A stretch of DNA of 64,000 nucleotides from an uncultured Luminiphilus sp. (lineage in GTDB: Bacteria > Pseudomonadota > Gammaproteobacteria > Pseudomonadales > Halieaceae), in NCBI GenBank assembly GCA_943787485.1, contig CALSMP010000017.1, positions 1 through 64,000 on the forward strand. Reading direction: 5' to 3'. Shown piece by piece: positions 9,692 through 22,964 of this stretch. Under the pieces are notes generated by a model. The model was not told the DNA's origin, made no database searches, and saw only the letters and a list, made by a program, of their open reading frames with translations. Made by a program: the position numbers and the translations under genes. The first letter of the stretch is position 1. The number at the start of each line of letters is the position of its first letter.

Positions 9692-10130
9692 ATGAACACT
9701 AACGCCGCCCTCGCCCTATTTCTGATCATTACTACAGGACTTATTTGGGCAGGCACCCAGAGCAACGACCCTAGCTGGACCGGTAACAAAAACCAATGCG
9801 TTGGCGAGTGCTATGAGGACTGGAAAGAGGCCAATGGTGGTGGGGTTGCAGCGACCGAGCAGGCCAAACAAGCGGCGTTGGCCGCCGCATCTCCCGAAGC
9901 TTTAGGCGAGAGTTATTACGGCCAGTGCATTGCCTGCCACGGCGCTAACGGCCAGGGCGGCATCGGCCCTCAAGTTCAAGGACAGGCAGCCGCTGATATC
10001 GCATCAAAATTGACGGCCTACCGCAGCGGTGAGCAGCGCGGCAGCCAGTCTGCGCCTGATGTGGCCAGTCGCGAAACCGATGAGCGATAGCGACATCGAC
10101 AATTTAGCCGCCTATATTTCGTCAATGTAG
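9692..10130 (+). pseudogene. small c-type cytochrome with a frameshift near 10055
   Basis: From the ATG at 9692 the frame encodes a signal-anchor (ALALFLIITTGLIWAG), a spacer and a class I cytochrome c domain with CIACHG as heme site. After SQSA the frame changes and stops at 10090. If one C is removed near 10054-10055, the reading continues LMWPVAKP, then MSDSDIDNLAAYISSM and a stop at 10128-10130. That is the normal C-terminus of this cytochrome type, including the Met that serves as axial heme ligand. The gene is therefore either freshly inactivated or carries a sequence error. A strong hairpin follows. Confidence 0.8.
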
Positions 10131-10150
10131 CCGGACCCTAATGGAATAAA

Positions 10151-10176
10151 AGAAAGCCACCCTCGGGTGGCTTTCT
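10151..10176 (+). terminator. hairpin terminator after the cytochrome gene
   Basis: A 12-bp perfect stem (AGAAAGCCACCC with its complement) and a 2-base loop lie 20 bases after the restored cytochrome stop. The trailing T-run is short, but it may serve both this gene and the convergent desaturase-like gene. Confidence 0.75.
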
Positions 10177-10253
10177 TGTCTATGAAGGCGGCAGTTCTTT
10201 TGTCAGGTCAGTGTGTGGGTTGTGGCCGGCTGATTTCACACGCCGGTGTGGCC

Positions 10254-11499
10254 TCATGATCCAACACGAGAAGTCTCTCCACCATTCCATTGCCACTTTC
10301 GAGCTGCCACGCTCGTCATCAGAAAGGCAACGCTGCTAATCCACCACAACCCGAGCAAGGCGCCCCAGAGTGCATCGGCGGCGTGCACCCACGTGAACAC
10401 CGCCAGCGACGCCAGCCGCGCAAGGTCAAAGAGGAGAATAGGCGCACCGGCTCGTCCCTCAAGCCACCAGGCAGTAGCGACTCCGGTCCACAATAGCAGT
10501 ATAAAAATTAACCACGCCTGAGTCCCGTTCAGTACCTGAAGCTGGGCCCAGAGGAGCAACAGGCGTGGCACCCAGGATTTGAAGGCCACCGTAAACACGC
10601 CGTGCCGAAGCGACGGCGGGATCGTAGACATGAAACTGACTTAAGTCGTTTTTCTGCCGTCGGGCCGCCTCGGGAATGCTTCCCGGTTGCCAGCCGGTTT
10701 TGGCGATAAGCACCTGGCACCGCTCGCCCCAGGATGCCGCCTGCCGAATATCATTGAGCATATCGATATAGATATGGGTGAGAGCCCTTAGAGGACTCCA
10801 GCTCAGCAGTGGACCGCGAATGCCGTAAATACACGGCGTGTCGGCGAGCTCGGGTTGGTAGGTTCCAAACAGGCGATCCCACACAATAAAAACGCCCCCG
10901 TAGTTTTTGTCCACGTAGCAGTCATTCTGGGCGTGGTGAACGCGATGATTGGAGGGGGTAATAAACACGTATTCCAGCCAACCTAACTCAGGCACATGCC
11001 GCGTGTGGACCCAAAATTGATAAATGAGATTCACCGCACCCACACTCACGACCACCTCTGGAGGAATACCCAACACGAAGAGGGGGATATAAAAAATCCA
11101 CCCGAACAAAAACCCAGTGCTGGTTTGTCGCAAGGCAGTGGACAGGTTGTACTCTTCACTCTGATGATGTGCGACGTGCGCCGCCCACAACAGCTGACGC
11201 TCATGACTGATTCGATGGAGCCAGTAGTAGCAAAGATCGTACAAGACAAACGCGACAAACCACGTCGTCCACGCATCGACCCGCCAGTAATCAAGTCCCA
11301 CGCTGGACCCTATCCAGGCATAGACCACGCCCCCGACACCGAGCCGAAGAAACTTTTGTGCCTGACTGAGAATACCCAGCATCAAACTGGAAAAACTGTC
11401 ATTGAGTCGGTAAGTATTGCGACCCACCCACCAGCCCCACAGCAACTCTGCGGCAATGGCAAGTAAAAAGAACGGGACCGCTACTCGTATTAGATCCAT
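10254..11499 (-). pseudogene. sterol desaturase/fatty acid hydroxylase family protein, frameshifted near its C-terminus
   Basis: The N-terminal three quarters (from ATG 11499) is an integral membrane di-iron hydroxylase: His motifs HRISH, HVAHHQSEE and HRVHHAQ with several membrane helices. Around 10585-10620 the homologous frame switches: the first frame degenerates to an unrelated tail ending at 10459, while another frame, ending at 10254, encodes two more hydrophobic helices and a LLLWTGVATAWWLEGR segment typical of the C-terminus of long members of this family. I therefore join both pieces. The break could be real or a sequence error. The start at 11499 is preferred over 11517, which sits inside the upstream terminator. 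Confidence 0.75.
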
Positions 11500-11515
11500 G
11501 GCGTGTATTCCATCC

Positions 11516-11547
11516 AAAAAAAAGCCGGCGTTACTCAGCCGGCTTTT
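11516..11547 (-). terminator. intrinsic terminator of the fadL-like gene
   Basis: On the minus strand a 10-bp stem (AAAAGCCGGC and its complement, 8-base loop) is followed by a run of eight T. It lies about 40 bases after the FadL stop and just before the sterol desaturase start, separating the two minus-strand genes. Confidence 0.88.
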
Positions 11548-11585
11548 CCCTTGCTCACGCTCTTTTAGAGCGCTCCGCCGTCTGC

Positions 11586-12965
11586 TCAGAAAGTATAGGC
11601 GAATTCAAACTCCCATTGATCCATTCGCAGGGTGATCTCCTGGGTAGGATCAAAGAAGTTTGTGCCGGTCACTTCCTTCTCGGGCGCATACATAAACGCC
11701 GTCGATATACGGTGACCATTGGAAAGATCAAAATCGGCTCCCACCGTGAAATGCTGTTCAACTACCGCAGGTGCCAAAATATTGATGACGGCGTTCTCAC
11801 CGCTGATCGGTTGCTCACCGTAGTTGAACCCGGCACGGAGGGTAATGCCATCGAGACTGTCAGGCGTCCACTTCATACCAAACTGATACACCGTCACATC
11901 ATCCCAACCAAAGCCAAAACCTTCACTGCCGCCAAGACAGGCGTCCGGATTCATCCCGCCTTGACCCGCGGTGGGGCAACCCGCGATATTGCTCAACGGG
12001 TTAGCGACCGACGCAACCTTGCTGTAATAGGTACGCTCAACATCAACATGCAGGCTTAGGTTGGGGGTGGTTTGAAAACTGGCGCCGATGCGCGCAGTAG
12101 CCGGGATATCAAAGCCACCAGCCTCGGCAAAAAGATCGCTGTAGTCATCAAACTCATCCATATCAGTTTCGGTTTGATAGGCCGCTTGCAGCGCAAGCCG
12201 ATCCGATACGTTCCAAATAAGCCCCGCCTTCAGACCAAATCCCAGGCTGTTATCAGTGCCGTTGTTGGTCAAATTTTCGGGCATCACCGGCGCGCCGTTA
12301 AAGAAGCCCTGCACGTAGGTTTTGGTGTAGGGCGAGAATGCCATTACGCCCTCGGCTTCAAACATCTGGTAGGCAATCACCGGCGCGATACCCACCGCAA
12401 GATTATCGGTGAGCTTGGCGCTAAAGGTCAGCTCCAGAAAGGCCTGGTTTAAATTGACCCCGGTAGTGCCGCCACCAAAAACGCCGGGCAAACTCATGAT
12501 CGGCGCCGGACCGGGCCCATCGGGGTCGAAGGTAGCGCTACCTGATCTGAAGTCGGTGTTCATGCCGCCGCGGCCGTAAAACGCCAAGGTGAACGCGACC
12601 GTCTCGCTGAAGTGCCAATTGCTGGCGACGTAGGGGATAGGAAAATATTCGCTATCGCTGTCAATCGTGCCTGCATCCAGCGAAAAAGCGCCAAAGTTAC
12701 CGTTGAGTTGGCTTTGGCTCGCAGAGTAAGACCGTCGAGGAGAAAAAACGGCAATGCCCAAATCGACACTGGGCTCAACCAAAATGCCCGATGCAGGATT
12801 GTTGGCCACATCAATGGCCATCTCGGGCATGGCATCTCCGGCCCCAGCCATCGCTTTGGAGTTGGTGCCGACGCCGTGGGTAAAATAGCCATTGGTGGCC
12901 CAACCCTGTTGCGCGGCGGCAATCAGTAAGAGCGCCGATGCGCTGCGGATAAATGTGGTTTTCAT
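11586..12965 (-). CDS. fadL: FadL/OmpP1-family outer-membrane long-chain fatty acid channel
   Basis: A 459-residue porin-like protein. The signal peptide (MKTTFIRSASALLLIAAAQQGWA) is followed directly by TNGYFTHGVGTNSKAMAGAG, the N-terminal hatch region of FadL-family channels, and the protein ends in the strand WEFEFAYTF with the terminal Phe needed for outer-membrane assembly. It should import hydrophobic substrates such as long-chain fatty acids, fitting the beta-oxidation genes downstream in the window. The ATG at 12965 is preceded by GGGGGAGG at 6 bases; the longer upstream extension lacks homology. It has its own terminator. Confidence 0.9.
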   Translation of the reverse strand: MKTTFIRSASALLLIAAAQQGWATNGYFTHGVGTNSKAMAGAGDAMPEMAIDVANNPASGILVEPSVDLGIAVFSPRRSYSASQSQLNGNFGAFSLDAGTIDSDSEYFPIPYVASNWHFSETVAFTLAFYGRGGMNTDFRSGSATFDPDGPGPAPIMSLPGVFGGGTTGVNLNQAFLELTFSAKLTDNLAVGIAPVIAYQMFEAEGVMAFSPYTKTYVQGFFNGAPVMPENLTNNGTDNSLGFGLKAGLIWNVSDRLALQAAYQTETDMDEFDDYSDLFAEAGGFDIPATARIGASFQTTPNLSLHVDVERTYYSKVASVANPLSNIAGCPTAGQGGMNPDACLGGSEGFGFGWDDVTVYQFGMKWTPDSLDGITLRAGFNYGEQPISGENAVINILAPAVVEQHFTVGADFDLSNGHRISTAFMYAPEKEVTGTNFFDPTQEITLRMDQWEFEFAYTF

Positions 12966-13243
12966 GGTGGTCCTCCCCCGAGTCCCTTGGTCATTATTGT
13001 CTTTGAGTTTGCGGCACCAATAGCGAAAGACCATTGTATCGCCACCGCCCCGACTCACAGGGCTAAACTTACCGCATTTACTCTCTCATGCCAAATAGTA
13101 ATTTTCTAATAGCTTTTTGGAATAACAGGTGTTTTTCATGGCACCCGTGGCTGATTCCCCAGGCGCAGTGCCCCCGGCTAGGCGGTGTAGGCATTACACA
13201 GTACCATGCCGCGCCAGCTCTCTTAACCGCGAGGCAGACCATT

Positions 13244-17493
<4,250 letters not shown>

Positions 17494-17529
17494 TTAGGCG
17501 GTGGCAGGGGATTGGTATTGTCTCGCAGC

Positions 17530-18675
17530 TTAAATCACTTCGCTCGCCGCAAGCGCATCGACATCGAGACCCATGGCGGCGAGGACTTCATGCGTATGCT
17601 GCCCGGGCAGCGGACACGGCCCCACCTCCTGCGGGGTGGCACTCATCTTTGGCGCCGGTGCTGGCTGAACAATACCATCAATATTTAAAAACGTTCCCCG
17701 CGCCACATTATGGGGATGTTGGGTGGCTTCGGTCATATTTAGCACCGGCGCAAAACACGCATCGGTGCCCTCCAACAGCGCACACCACTCCTCACGGGAG
17801 CGTTCCAGAAATAGCGCGCGCAGCTTGTCTTTGCCGGCGGGCCACTGACTCGTATCCCACTGATTGGCAAACACGGGATCATCACTCAATCCGAGTAGCG
17901 TGATGCACTCTCGATAAAAGTTTGGTTCCAGCGGGCAGATAGTAATGTGCTTGCCATCGGCACAGGTATAGGTGTCATGCCAGGGCGAACCAAAATCAGC
18001 CCACCCTGTGCCGGGCTCATCAGAAAGTTGTCCGGTGTTGTGCATCATCCGCAACAGGGAACAGAGATAAGCTGAGCCGTCAGTCATCGCCGCGTCGATA
18101 ACCTGTCCTTCACCTGTTCGCTGGGCATGCACCAGCGCACTGAGCAGGCCGAATAACAGCATCATAGAGCCGCCGCCGATATCACCCACCAAGGTGAGCG
18201 GTGCCGTCGGCACCCGGTCCTTGCTCCCCCCTGGCCACAGTGCGCCGCTCAGGGCAATGTAGTTGGGGTCGTGACCGGCGGCATGGGCAAGCGGTCCGGT
18301 TTGACCCCAGCCGGTCATGCGGCCGTAAATCAAGCGCGGATTTCGCGCCAAGCAAACCTCGGGGCCTAACCCTAAGCGTTCCATCACCCCCGGTCTAAAC
18401 CCTTCGACAAACAAATCGGCGGAAGCCAGCAGCGATAGCACCACATCGGCGGCCTCGGGCTTCTTTAAGTCGAGCGCTATCGAGCGCTTTCCCCGGTTGT
18501 AATAGGTGTGCTTGGCACTCGCCTCCGACATGGACACCGCCGCGTTTGCATTGGCAATGCGGCGCTCGATGACGACGACTTCAGCCCCCATGTCCGCCAG
18601 CATCATCGCCGCCACTGGGCCCGGCCCAATGCCACCCATCTCAACCACTTTTATTCCTGACAGGGGACCCGCCAT
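17530..18675 (-). CDS. CaiB/BaiF CoA-transferase family protein, alpha-methylacyl-CoA racemase-like
   Basis: A 381-residue member of the class III CoA-transferase family. The N-terminus (LSGIKVVEMGGIGPGPVAAMMLADMGAEVVVIER) and the blocks AGHDPNYIALSGAL and LVGDIGGGSMM, with the catalytic Asp in GDIGGG, match alpha-methylacyl-CoA racemases better than formyl-CoA transferases. Such racemases invert the 2-methyl centre of branched acyl-CoA so that beta-oxidation can proceed. I chose the ATG at 18675, preceded by GAGGTAACACAC; an ATG 7 codons upstream has no site. Its neighbours, an acyl-CoA dehydrogenase and FadH, support a role in branched-lipid catabolism. Confidence 0.85.
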   Translation of the reverse strand: MAGPLSGIKVVEMGGIGPGPVAAMMLADMGAEVVVIERRIANANAAVSMSEASAKHTYYNRGKRSIALDLKKPEAADVVLSLLASADLFVEGFRPGVMERLGLGPEVCLARNPRLIYGRMTGWGQTGPLAHAAGHDPNYIALSGALWPGGSKDRVPTAPLTLVGDIGGGSMMLLFGLLSALVHAQRTGEGQVIDAAMTDGSAYLCSLLRMMHNTGQLSDEPGTGWADFGSPWHDTYTCADGKHITICPLEPNFYRECITLLGLSDDPVFANQWDTSQWPAGKDKLRALFLERSREEWCALLEGTDACFAPVLNMTEATQHPHNVARGTFLNIDGIVQPAPAPKMSATPQEVGPCPLPGQHTHEVLAAMGLDVDALAASEVI

Positions 18676-18745
18676 GTGTGTTACCTCATTGGTCATGCCA
18701 AATGATCAGCAGACGTCACTGTCACCTTGGCCTGACAGATTGCCG

Positions 18746-19897
18746 CTAAGCTGCCAGCAATTCACGTCCGATGATCAGTTTCATAATTTCGCTGGTGCCA
18801 CCATAAATTCGCTGCACCCGAGCGTCGGCATACGCTCTGGCAATGGGGTACTCCGACATATACCCGTAGCCCCCGTGCATTTGCAGGCACTGGTCGACGA
18901 CCTTGCCCTGCAACTCGGTCGCCAGCAGTTTGGCCTTGGAGGCCTCAACCGTGGTCAAATCGCCGGTGAGATGAAGCTCCGAACAGCGGTCGATAAACAC
19001 CCGCATGGCGGAAACCTCGGCGTCGAGCTGAGCGAGAGAAAACTGGGTGTGCTGGAAATCAGCGACGCGCTTCCCGAAGGCCTGCCGTTCTTTCACATAA
19101 TCAACCGTCATGCGAAGAGCGGCCTCAGTCGCCGATATGGCCGAAGCGGCAATCGTCAACCGCTCCTGCGGCAACTCCTGCATGAGATACATAAACCCCA
19201 TGCCCTCCTGGCCCAGCAGGTTTTCCTTTGGCACCCGGACATCATGAAAAAACAACTCAGAGGTATCCGCTGCTTTTTGCCCTATCTTGTCGAGATTGCG
19301 CCCGCGCTCAAAGCCCGGCATGCCCGCCTCGACAATCAACAAACTGAACGCTTTAGCCCCCGCCTCAGGGTCCGGATTAGTCCGACACACAACGATAACG
19401 ATGTCCGCCTGTTGACCGGAACTGATGAAGGTCTTTGAGCCATTGAGCAGGTAATGATCACCCTGATCGCTGGCCGTGGTTCGGATGCCCTGGAGATCGG
19501 AGCCCGTGCCGGGCTCCGTCATGGCAATGGCCGTGACGATCTCGCCGCTGATGCAGCCCGGCAGGTATTTTTGTTTTTGCTCCTCAGTGCCGACATTTTC
19601 TAGATAGGGAACCACAATATCAGAATGCAAAATAAAACCGATGCCCGAGAAACCCTTGTCGCTGAGCTCCTCACCGACAATAAGATTGTAGCGATAGTCT
19701 GCCCCGGCCCCGCCATAGGTTTCAGAGACCGTTGGACACAAAAATCCCTGGGCCCCTGCCTTATTCCACAGCGCCCGATCAATCTGACCATCATGCTCCC
19801 ACTGTTCGTAATACGGCACAGCCTCCGCGTCCAAAAATCGACGGAAAGAATCGCGGAACTGTTCATGCTCAGACTCGTAAAGTGTTCTCGGAATCAT
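18746..19897 (-). CDS. acyl-CoA dehydrogenase
   Basis: A 383-residue flavoprotein that would introduce the alpha-beta double bond into an acyl-CoA. The signature blocks are present in order: TEPGTGSDLQGI (FAD contact), the ETLSG-like segment, and near the C-terminus CLQMHGGYGYMSEYPIARAYADARVQRIYGGTSE, cut here into known family motifs, ending with EIMKLIIGREL. The catalytic Glu is expected in this YGGTSE region, as in long-chain and isovaleryl-type enzymes. The ATG is preceded by AGGGGGAT. First gene of the minus-strand group with the CaiB-like protein and fadH. Confidence 0.92.
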   Translation of the reverse strand: MIPRTLYESEHEQFRDSFRRFLDAEAVPYYEQWEHDGQIDRALWNKAGAQGFLCPTVSETYGGAGADYRYNLIVGEELSDKGFSGIGFILHSDIVVPYLENVGTEEQKQKYLPGCISGEIVTAIAMTEPGTGSDLQGIRTTASDQGDHYLLNGSKTFISSGQQADIVIVVCRTNPDPEAGAKAFSLLIVEAGMPGFERGRNLDKIGQKAADTSELFFHDVRVPKENLLGQEGMGFMYLMQELPQERLTIAASAISATEAALRMTVDYVKERQAFGKRVADFQHTQFSLAQLDAEVSAMRVFIDRCSELHLTGDLTTVEASKAKLLATELQGKVVDQCLQMHGGYGYMSEYPIARAYADARVQRIYGGTSEIMKLIIGRELLAA

Positions 19898-20112
19898 TGG
19901 GTATCCCCCTTATATTTCGCGCACGCAGTTTGGTCACAATGCAATGAAAGGTCAACGGGACGGTGAACAAGAACGGGACAAAAAGGGTGAGTCCTAGGCT
20001 GTTCCTAAATCTGCTCGAGAACAATTGGGGTAACTTGGCAAGCAGTGATACCCTTTGGCCCCATCGAAAACTTAAGACAAACGCAGATCGGCTATGCGGA
20101 GAACTCTATTTC

Positions 20113-21684
20113 ATGAATGGTGCTGATGCCTTAATTAAGGCGCTCGCCGATGCGGGTGTCGACGTGTGCTTCGCCAATCCCGGCACCTCGGAGATGCAGT
20201 TGGTTGCCGCTATCGACAAGGAACCCAGAATGCGGGCGATTCTTGGGTTGTTCGAAGGCGTGGTGACCGGCGCCGCCGACGGCTACGGCCGGATGTTGGA
20301 CAAACCCGCCCTCACCCTCCTCCACCTCGGTCCCGGTTTTGGGAACGGCTCAGCCAATCTCCACAACGCCCGGCGAGCCCGAAGCCCGATCATTAACATG
20401 ATCGGCGAACACGCGACCTACCACCGGCAGTACGACGCCCCGCTCACCGCTGATATTGAAGGCTTCGCCAAACCCGTATCCCATTGGGTTGGCCTTTCGG
20501 CGAGTCCCGAATCACTTGCACAAACAGGCCTGGATGCCCTTGAAGTCGCGCTCAGCTATCCGGGGAAAGTCGCCAGCTTTATTGCCCCAGCCGACCACGC
20601 CTGGACCGAGATTGATGCCGCAGCCGTGCCGAGCACGACCGCATCGACACCCGCGCCCGCAGTCGTCCATGATGACACCGTGGCGGAAGCCGCTAACGCC
20701 CTGAAGACGGGCAACACCGCGGTGTTGTTCCTCGGGGGCATGGCGCTTAGGGAAGAGGCTTTGTTCCAAGCGGGTCGCATTCAAGCCCGCACGGGTGTCC
20801 GGCTCATTACGGAAACATTTTGTGCACGCCACCAACGGGGGGCTGGTCGGGTCAGTACAGAGCGTCTTCCCTACTTTGCCGAGCAGGCAATAGCGGCGCT
20901 CGAAGGCACGGATCAATTTATCATCGTAGGCTCCAAGCCGCCGGTTTCGTTTTTTGCTTATCCCGACAAACCCAGCGTGCTGGTACCCGAGACCGCCACG
21001 ACAATCCTTCTAGCCGACCCGCGCACAGATGCACTGGATGCCCTGACTCGACTGGCCGACGCACTGGATGCGCCGGCGGAACCCGCTCGCCTGCAAACTC
21101 GTGTACTCCATAAGCTTGAGCCAGGGGACATCAATATGGTCGAACTCGGCAAGGTGGTTGCCAATCGGCTCCCCGCCGACGCTATTGTCTCTGATGAGGG
21201 GGCAACCAATGGGTTCGGCGCTTTCATGTACACCAACACCGCCGAACCCCATGACTGGCTGATGCTAACCGGTGGCTCCATTGGCCAGGGACTGCCCTTA
21301 GCCGTCGGCGCCGCTACCGCCTGTCCCGATCGCAAAGTCATCGCCTTGCAGGCGGATGGCTCGGCGATGTACACCCTGCAGGCGCTGTGGACGATGGCGC
21401 GTGAAGCGCTCGATATCACGGTCGTACTGTTAAACAACCGATCCTATGCGATTCTCAATATCGAGATGGAACGGGTGGGGGTTGCCGAGTCCTCGACAAA
21501 AGCCCGCTCCCTGCTCGATCTGAGTAATCCCGATCTTGATTGGGTAAAACTGGCCGAGGGCATGGGCGTTGCGGCAGAACAGGTTGTGTCGGTGGAGCAA
21601 TTTGATGACGCCATGGGTAAAGCCTTAGCGACACCCGGGCCGTATCTGATCGAGGTGATCCTCCCGGGCTATGAGTCCGCCTGA
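20113..21684 (+). CDS. thiamine-diphosphate-dependent enzyme, acetolactate-synthase-like
   Basis: A 523-residue three-domain ThDP enzyme. The N-terminal pyrimidine-binding domain has the cofactor-activating Glu in LGLFEGVVTGAADGYGR; the C-terminal pyrophosphate domain has the GDG-like metal motif QADGSAMYTLQALWTMAREALDITVVLLNN, read here as ADGSAMY plus the distal NN. The start at 20113 matches the family N-terminus (NGADALIKALADAGV); an upstream in-frame extension to 19963 is not conserved. No regulatory small subunit is adjacent, so true acetolactate synthase is unlikely. The neighbouring AMACR-like and acyl-CoA genes raise the possibility of a 2-hydroxyacyl-CoA lyase, but this is inference. 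Confidence 0.82.
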   Translation: MNGADALIKALADAGVDVCFANPGTSEMQLVAAIDKEPRMRAILGLFEGVVTGAADGYGRMLDKPALTLLHLGPGFGNGSANLHNARRARSPIINMIGEHATYHRQYDAPLTADIEGFAKPVSHWVGLSASPESLAQTGLDALEVALSYPGKVASFIAPADHAWTEIDAAAVPSTTASTPAPAVVHDDTVAEAANALKTGNTAVLFLGGMALREEALFQAGRIQARTGVRLITETFCARHQRGAGRVSTERLPYFAEQAIAALEGTDQFIIVGSKPPVSFFAYPDKPSVLVPETATTILLADPRTDALDALTRLADALDAPAEPARLQTRVLHKLEPGDINMVELGKVVANRLPADAIVSDEGATNGFGAFMYTNTAEPHDWLMLTGGSIGQGLPLAVGAATACPDRKVIALQADGSAMYTLQALWTMAREALDITVVLLNNRSYAILNIEMERVGVAESSTKARSLLDLSNPDLDWVKLAEGMGVAAEQVVSVEQFDDAMGKALATPGPYLIEVILPGYESA

Positions 21685-21850
21685 TTTTTCGCCGACGTCA
21701 GGTGGCTCACCCTGTCGTCGTGGCTACGGTAAAGCTGAAAGTCGCATACAATAGACGCTCGGGCGGCAGTCTCCACCAGGGTGGTCATAACCACGCCTTT
21801 CGTGGAAACGAGACCGCGAGTTGCGTTCCTGAACCAAAATAGGATTTTTT

Positions 21851-22963
21851 ATGGCTCTGCCCATCGCCTCTGCAGGCAAAGCAACCGTCACCGGTGTGCT
21901 GATTTGTTGGCTGGCCGCCTGCTCGCAGGACGACGCTCCCTCGAGTAGCCCATGGACCGCTAACCAGCAAGCCATCCCGGTAGTGTTAGAACCGGTGACG
22001 TTACTGCCACTGAACGAACGCGTTCAGTCTGTGGGTACAGCTCGCGCGCTGCGGAGTGTGCTCGTTTACCCGGAGACCTCCGGCATTGTGACCGAACTGA
22101 CGATTGAAGCCGATCGAACTGTCGCAACCGGGGACGTGTTATTACGACTCGATGCAAGGGATGAGGAACTTGCCGTCGAGCTTGCGCAGGTTCAGCTAGA
22201 AGACGCGGAACGTGTGGTGAAACGCTACAAATCCGTCAACACCTTAAACACCAATATTGCTGAAAGCCAGATTGATGAAGCCCAAGCCACCCTCGATACG
22301 GCGCGCATCGCCCTGGCCCAAGCCGAGATTAACCTTACCCGACGATCCATTACCGCGCCCTTTTCCGGACATGTCGGTATTACTGAGATCGATGTCGGTG
22401 ACCGCATCGACACCAATTCTGTCATCACCACTCTCGACGACCGCAGCCAACTATTAATTAATTTTGCCGTACCGGAAGTCTACGTTCAGCAGGTGGTTCC
22501 CGGCAGTCCGGTCGACGTCCAGTTGTGGGATGGAGCCCCGCAAGAAATTGGCGGGGAAATCGTTGCTGTCGATTCGCGCATTAATGAAGGATCAAGGGCA
22601 TTCATCGCGCGAGCCGCGATCGATAACAGCGACGACCGCTTTAGGCCGGGTATGGCGTTTGAAATAGCCCTCAATGTCTCCCGCGGGAGCTTCCTCTCGG
22701 TCCCCGATGTGGCCGTGCAGTGGGGCGCTGATGGCGCCTACATCTGGATCGATAACGAGGGCAAAGCGGATCGGCGCGAGGCGCGTTTAATCAAAAGGCT
22801 CCCGGGTATGTTGTTGGTCGAGGGTGACTTCGCTGAGGGTAATTTCGTGGTCACCGAAGGTATTCAAGCCGTACGCCAAGGCGCGCAATTAAGAGCGCTC
22901 AATGCCAACAGTCTCGATGGCAATATTCGCGCCGAGCTCGGCAGTGGCGAAGGACAACGCTGA
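21851..22963 (+). CDS. RND efflux periplasmic adaptor lipoprotein (HlyD/AcrA family)
   Basis: A 370-residue lipoprotein (lipobox LAAC near residue 24) of the membrane-fusion-protein family. It shows the split lipoyl halves (VYPETSGIVTEL and ITAPFSGHVGITEIDVGDRI) on either side of an alpha-helical hairpin (about residues 95-150), then a beta-barrel domain. It should link the downstream RND pump to an outer-membrane channel; no TolC-like gene is in the window. Its stop abuts the likely GTG start of the pump gene, so the two are one operon. Confidence 0.92.
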   Translation: MALPIASAGKATVTGVLICWLAACSQDDAPSSSPWTANQQAIPVVLEPVTLLPLNERVQSVGTARALRSVLVYPETSGIVTELTIEADRTVATGDVLLRLDARDEELAVELAQVQLEDAERVVKRYKSVNTLNTNIAESQIDEAQATLDTARIALAQAEINLTRRSITAPFSGHVGITEIDVGDRIDTNSVITTLDDRSQLLINFAVPEVYVQQVVPGSPVDVQLWDGAPQEIGGEIVAVDSRINEGSRAFIARAAIDNSDDRFRPGMAFEIALNVSRGSFLSVPDVAVQWGADGAYIWIDNEGKADRREARLIKRLPGMLLVEGDFAEGNFVVTEGIQAVRQGAQLRALNANSLDGNIRAELGSGEGQR

Positions 22964-22964
22964 G

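Noticed and set aside
10040-10090. Programmed frameshift in the cytochrome gene
   Set aside because: There is no slippery run at the shift point and the unshifted product would lack the heme Met ligand, so error or mutation is simpler.
20113-21684. Naming the ThDP enzyme ilvB/ilvG
   Set aside because: No regulatory subunit or branched-chain amino acid genes are adjacent, and the context is lipid catabolism.
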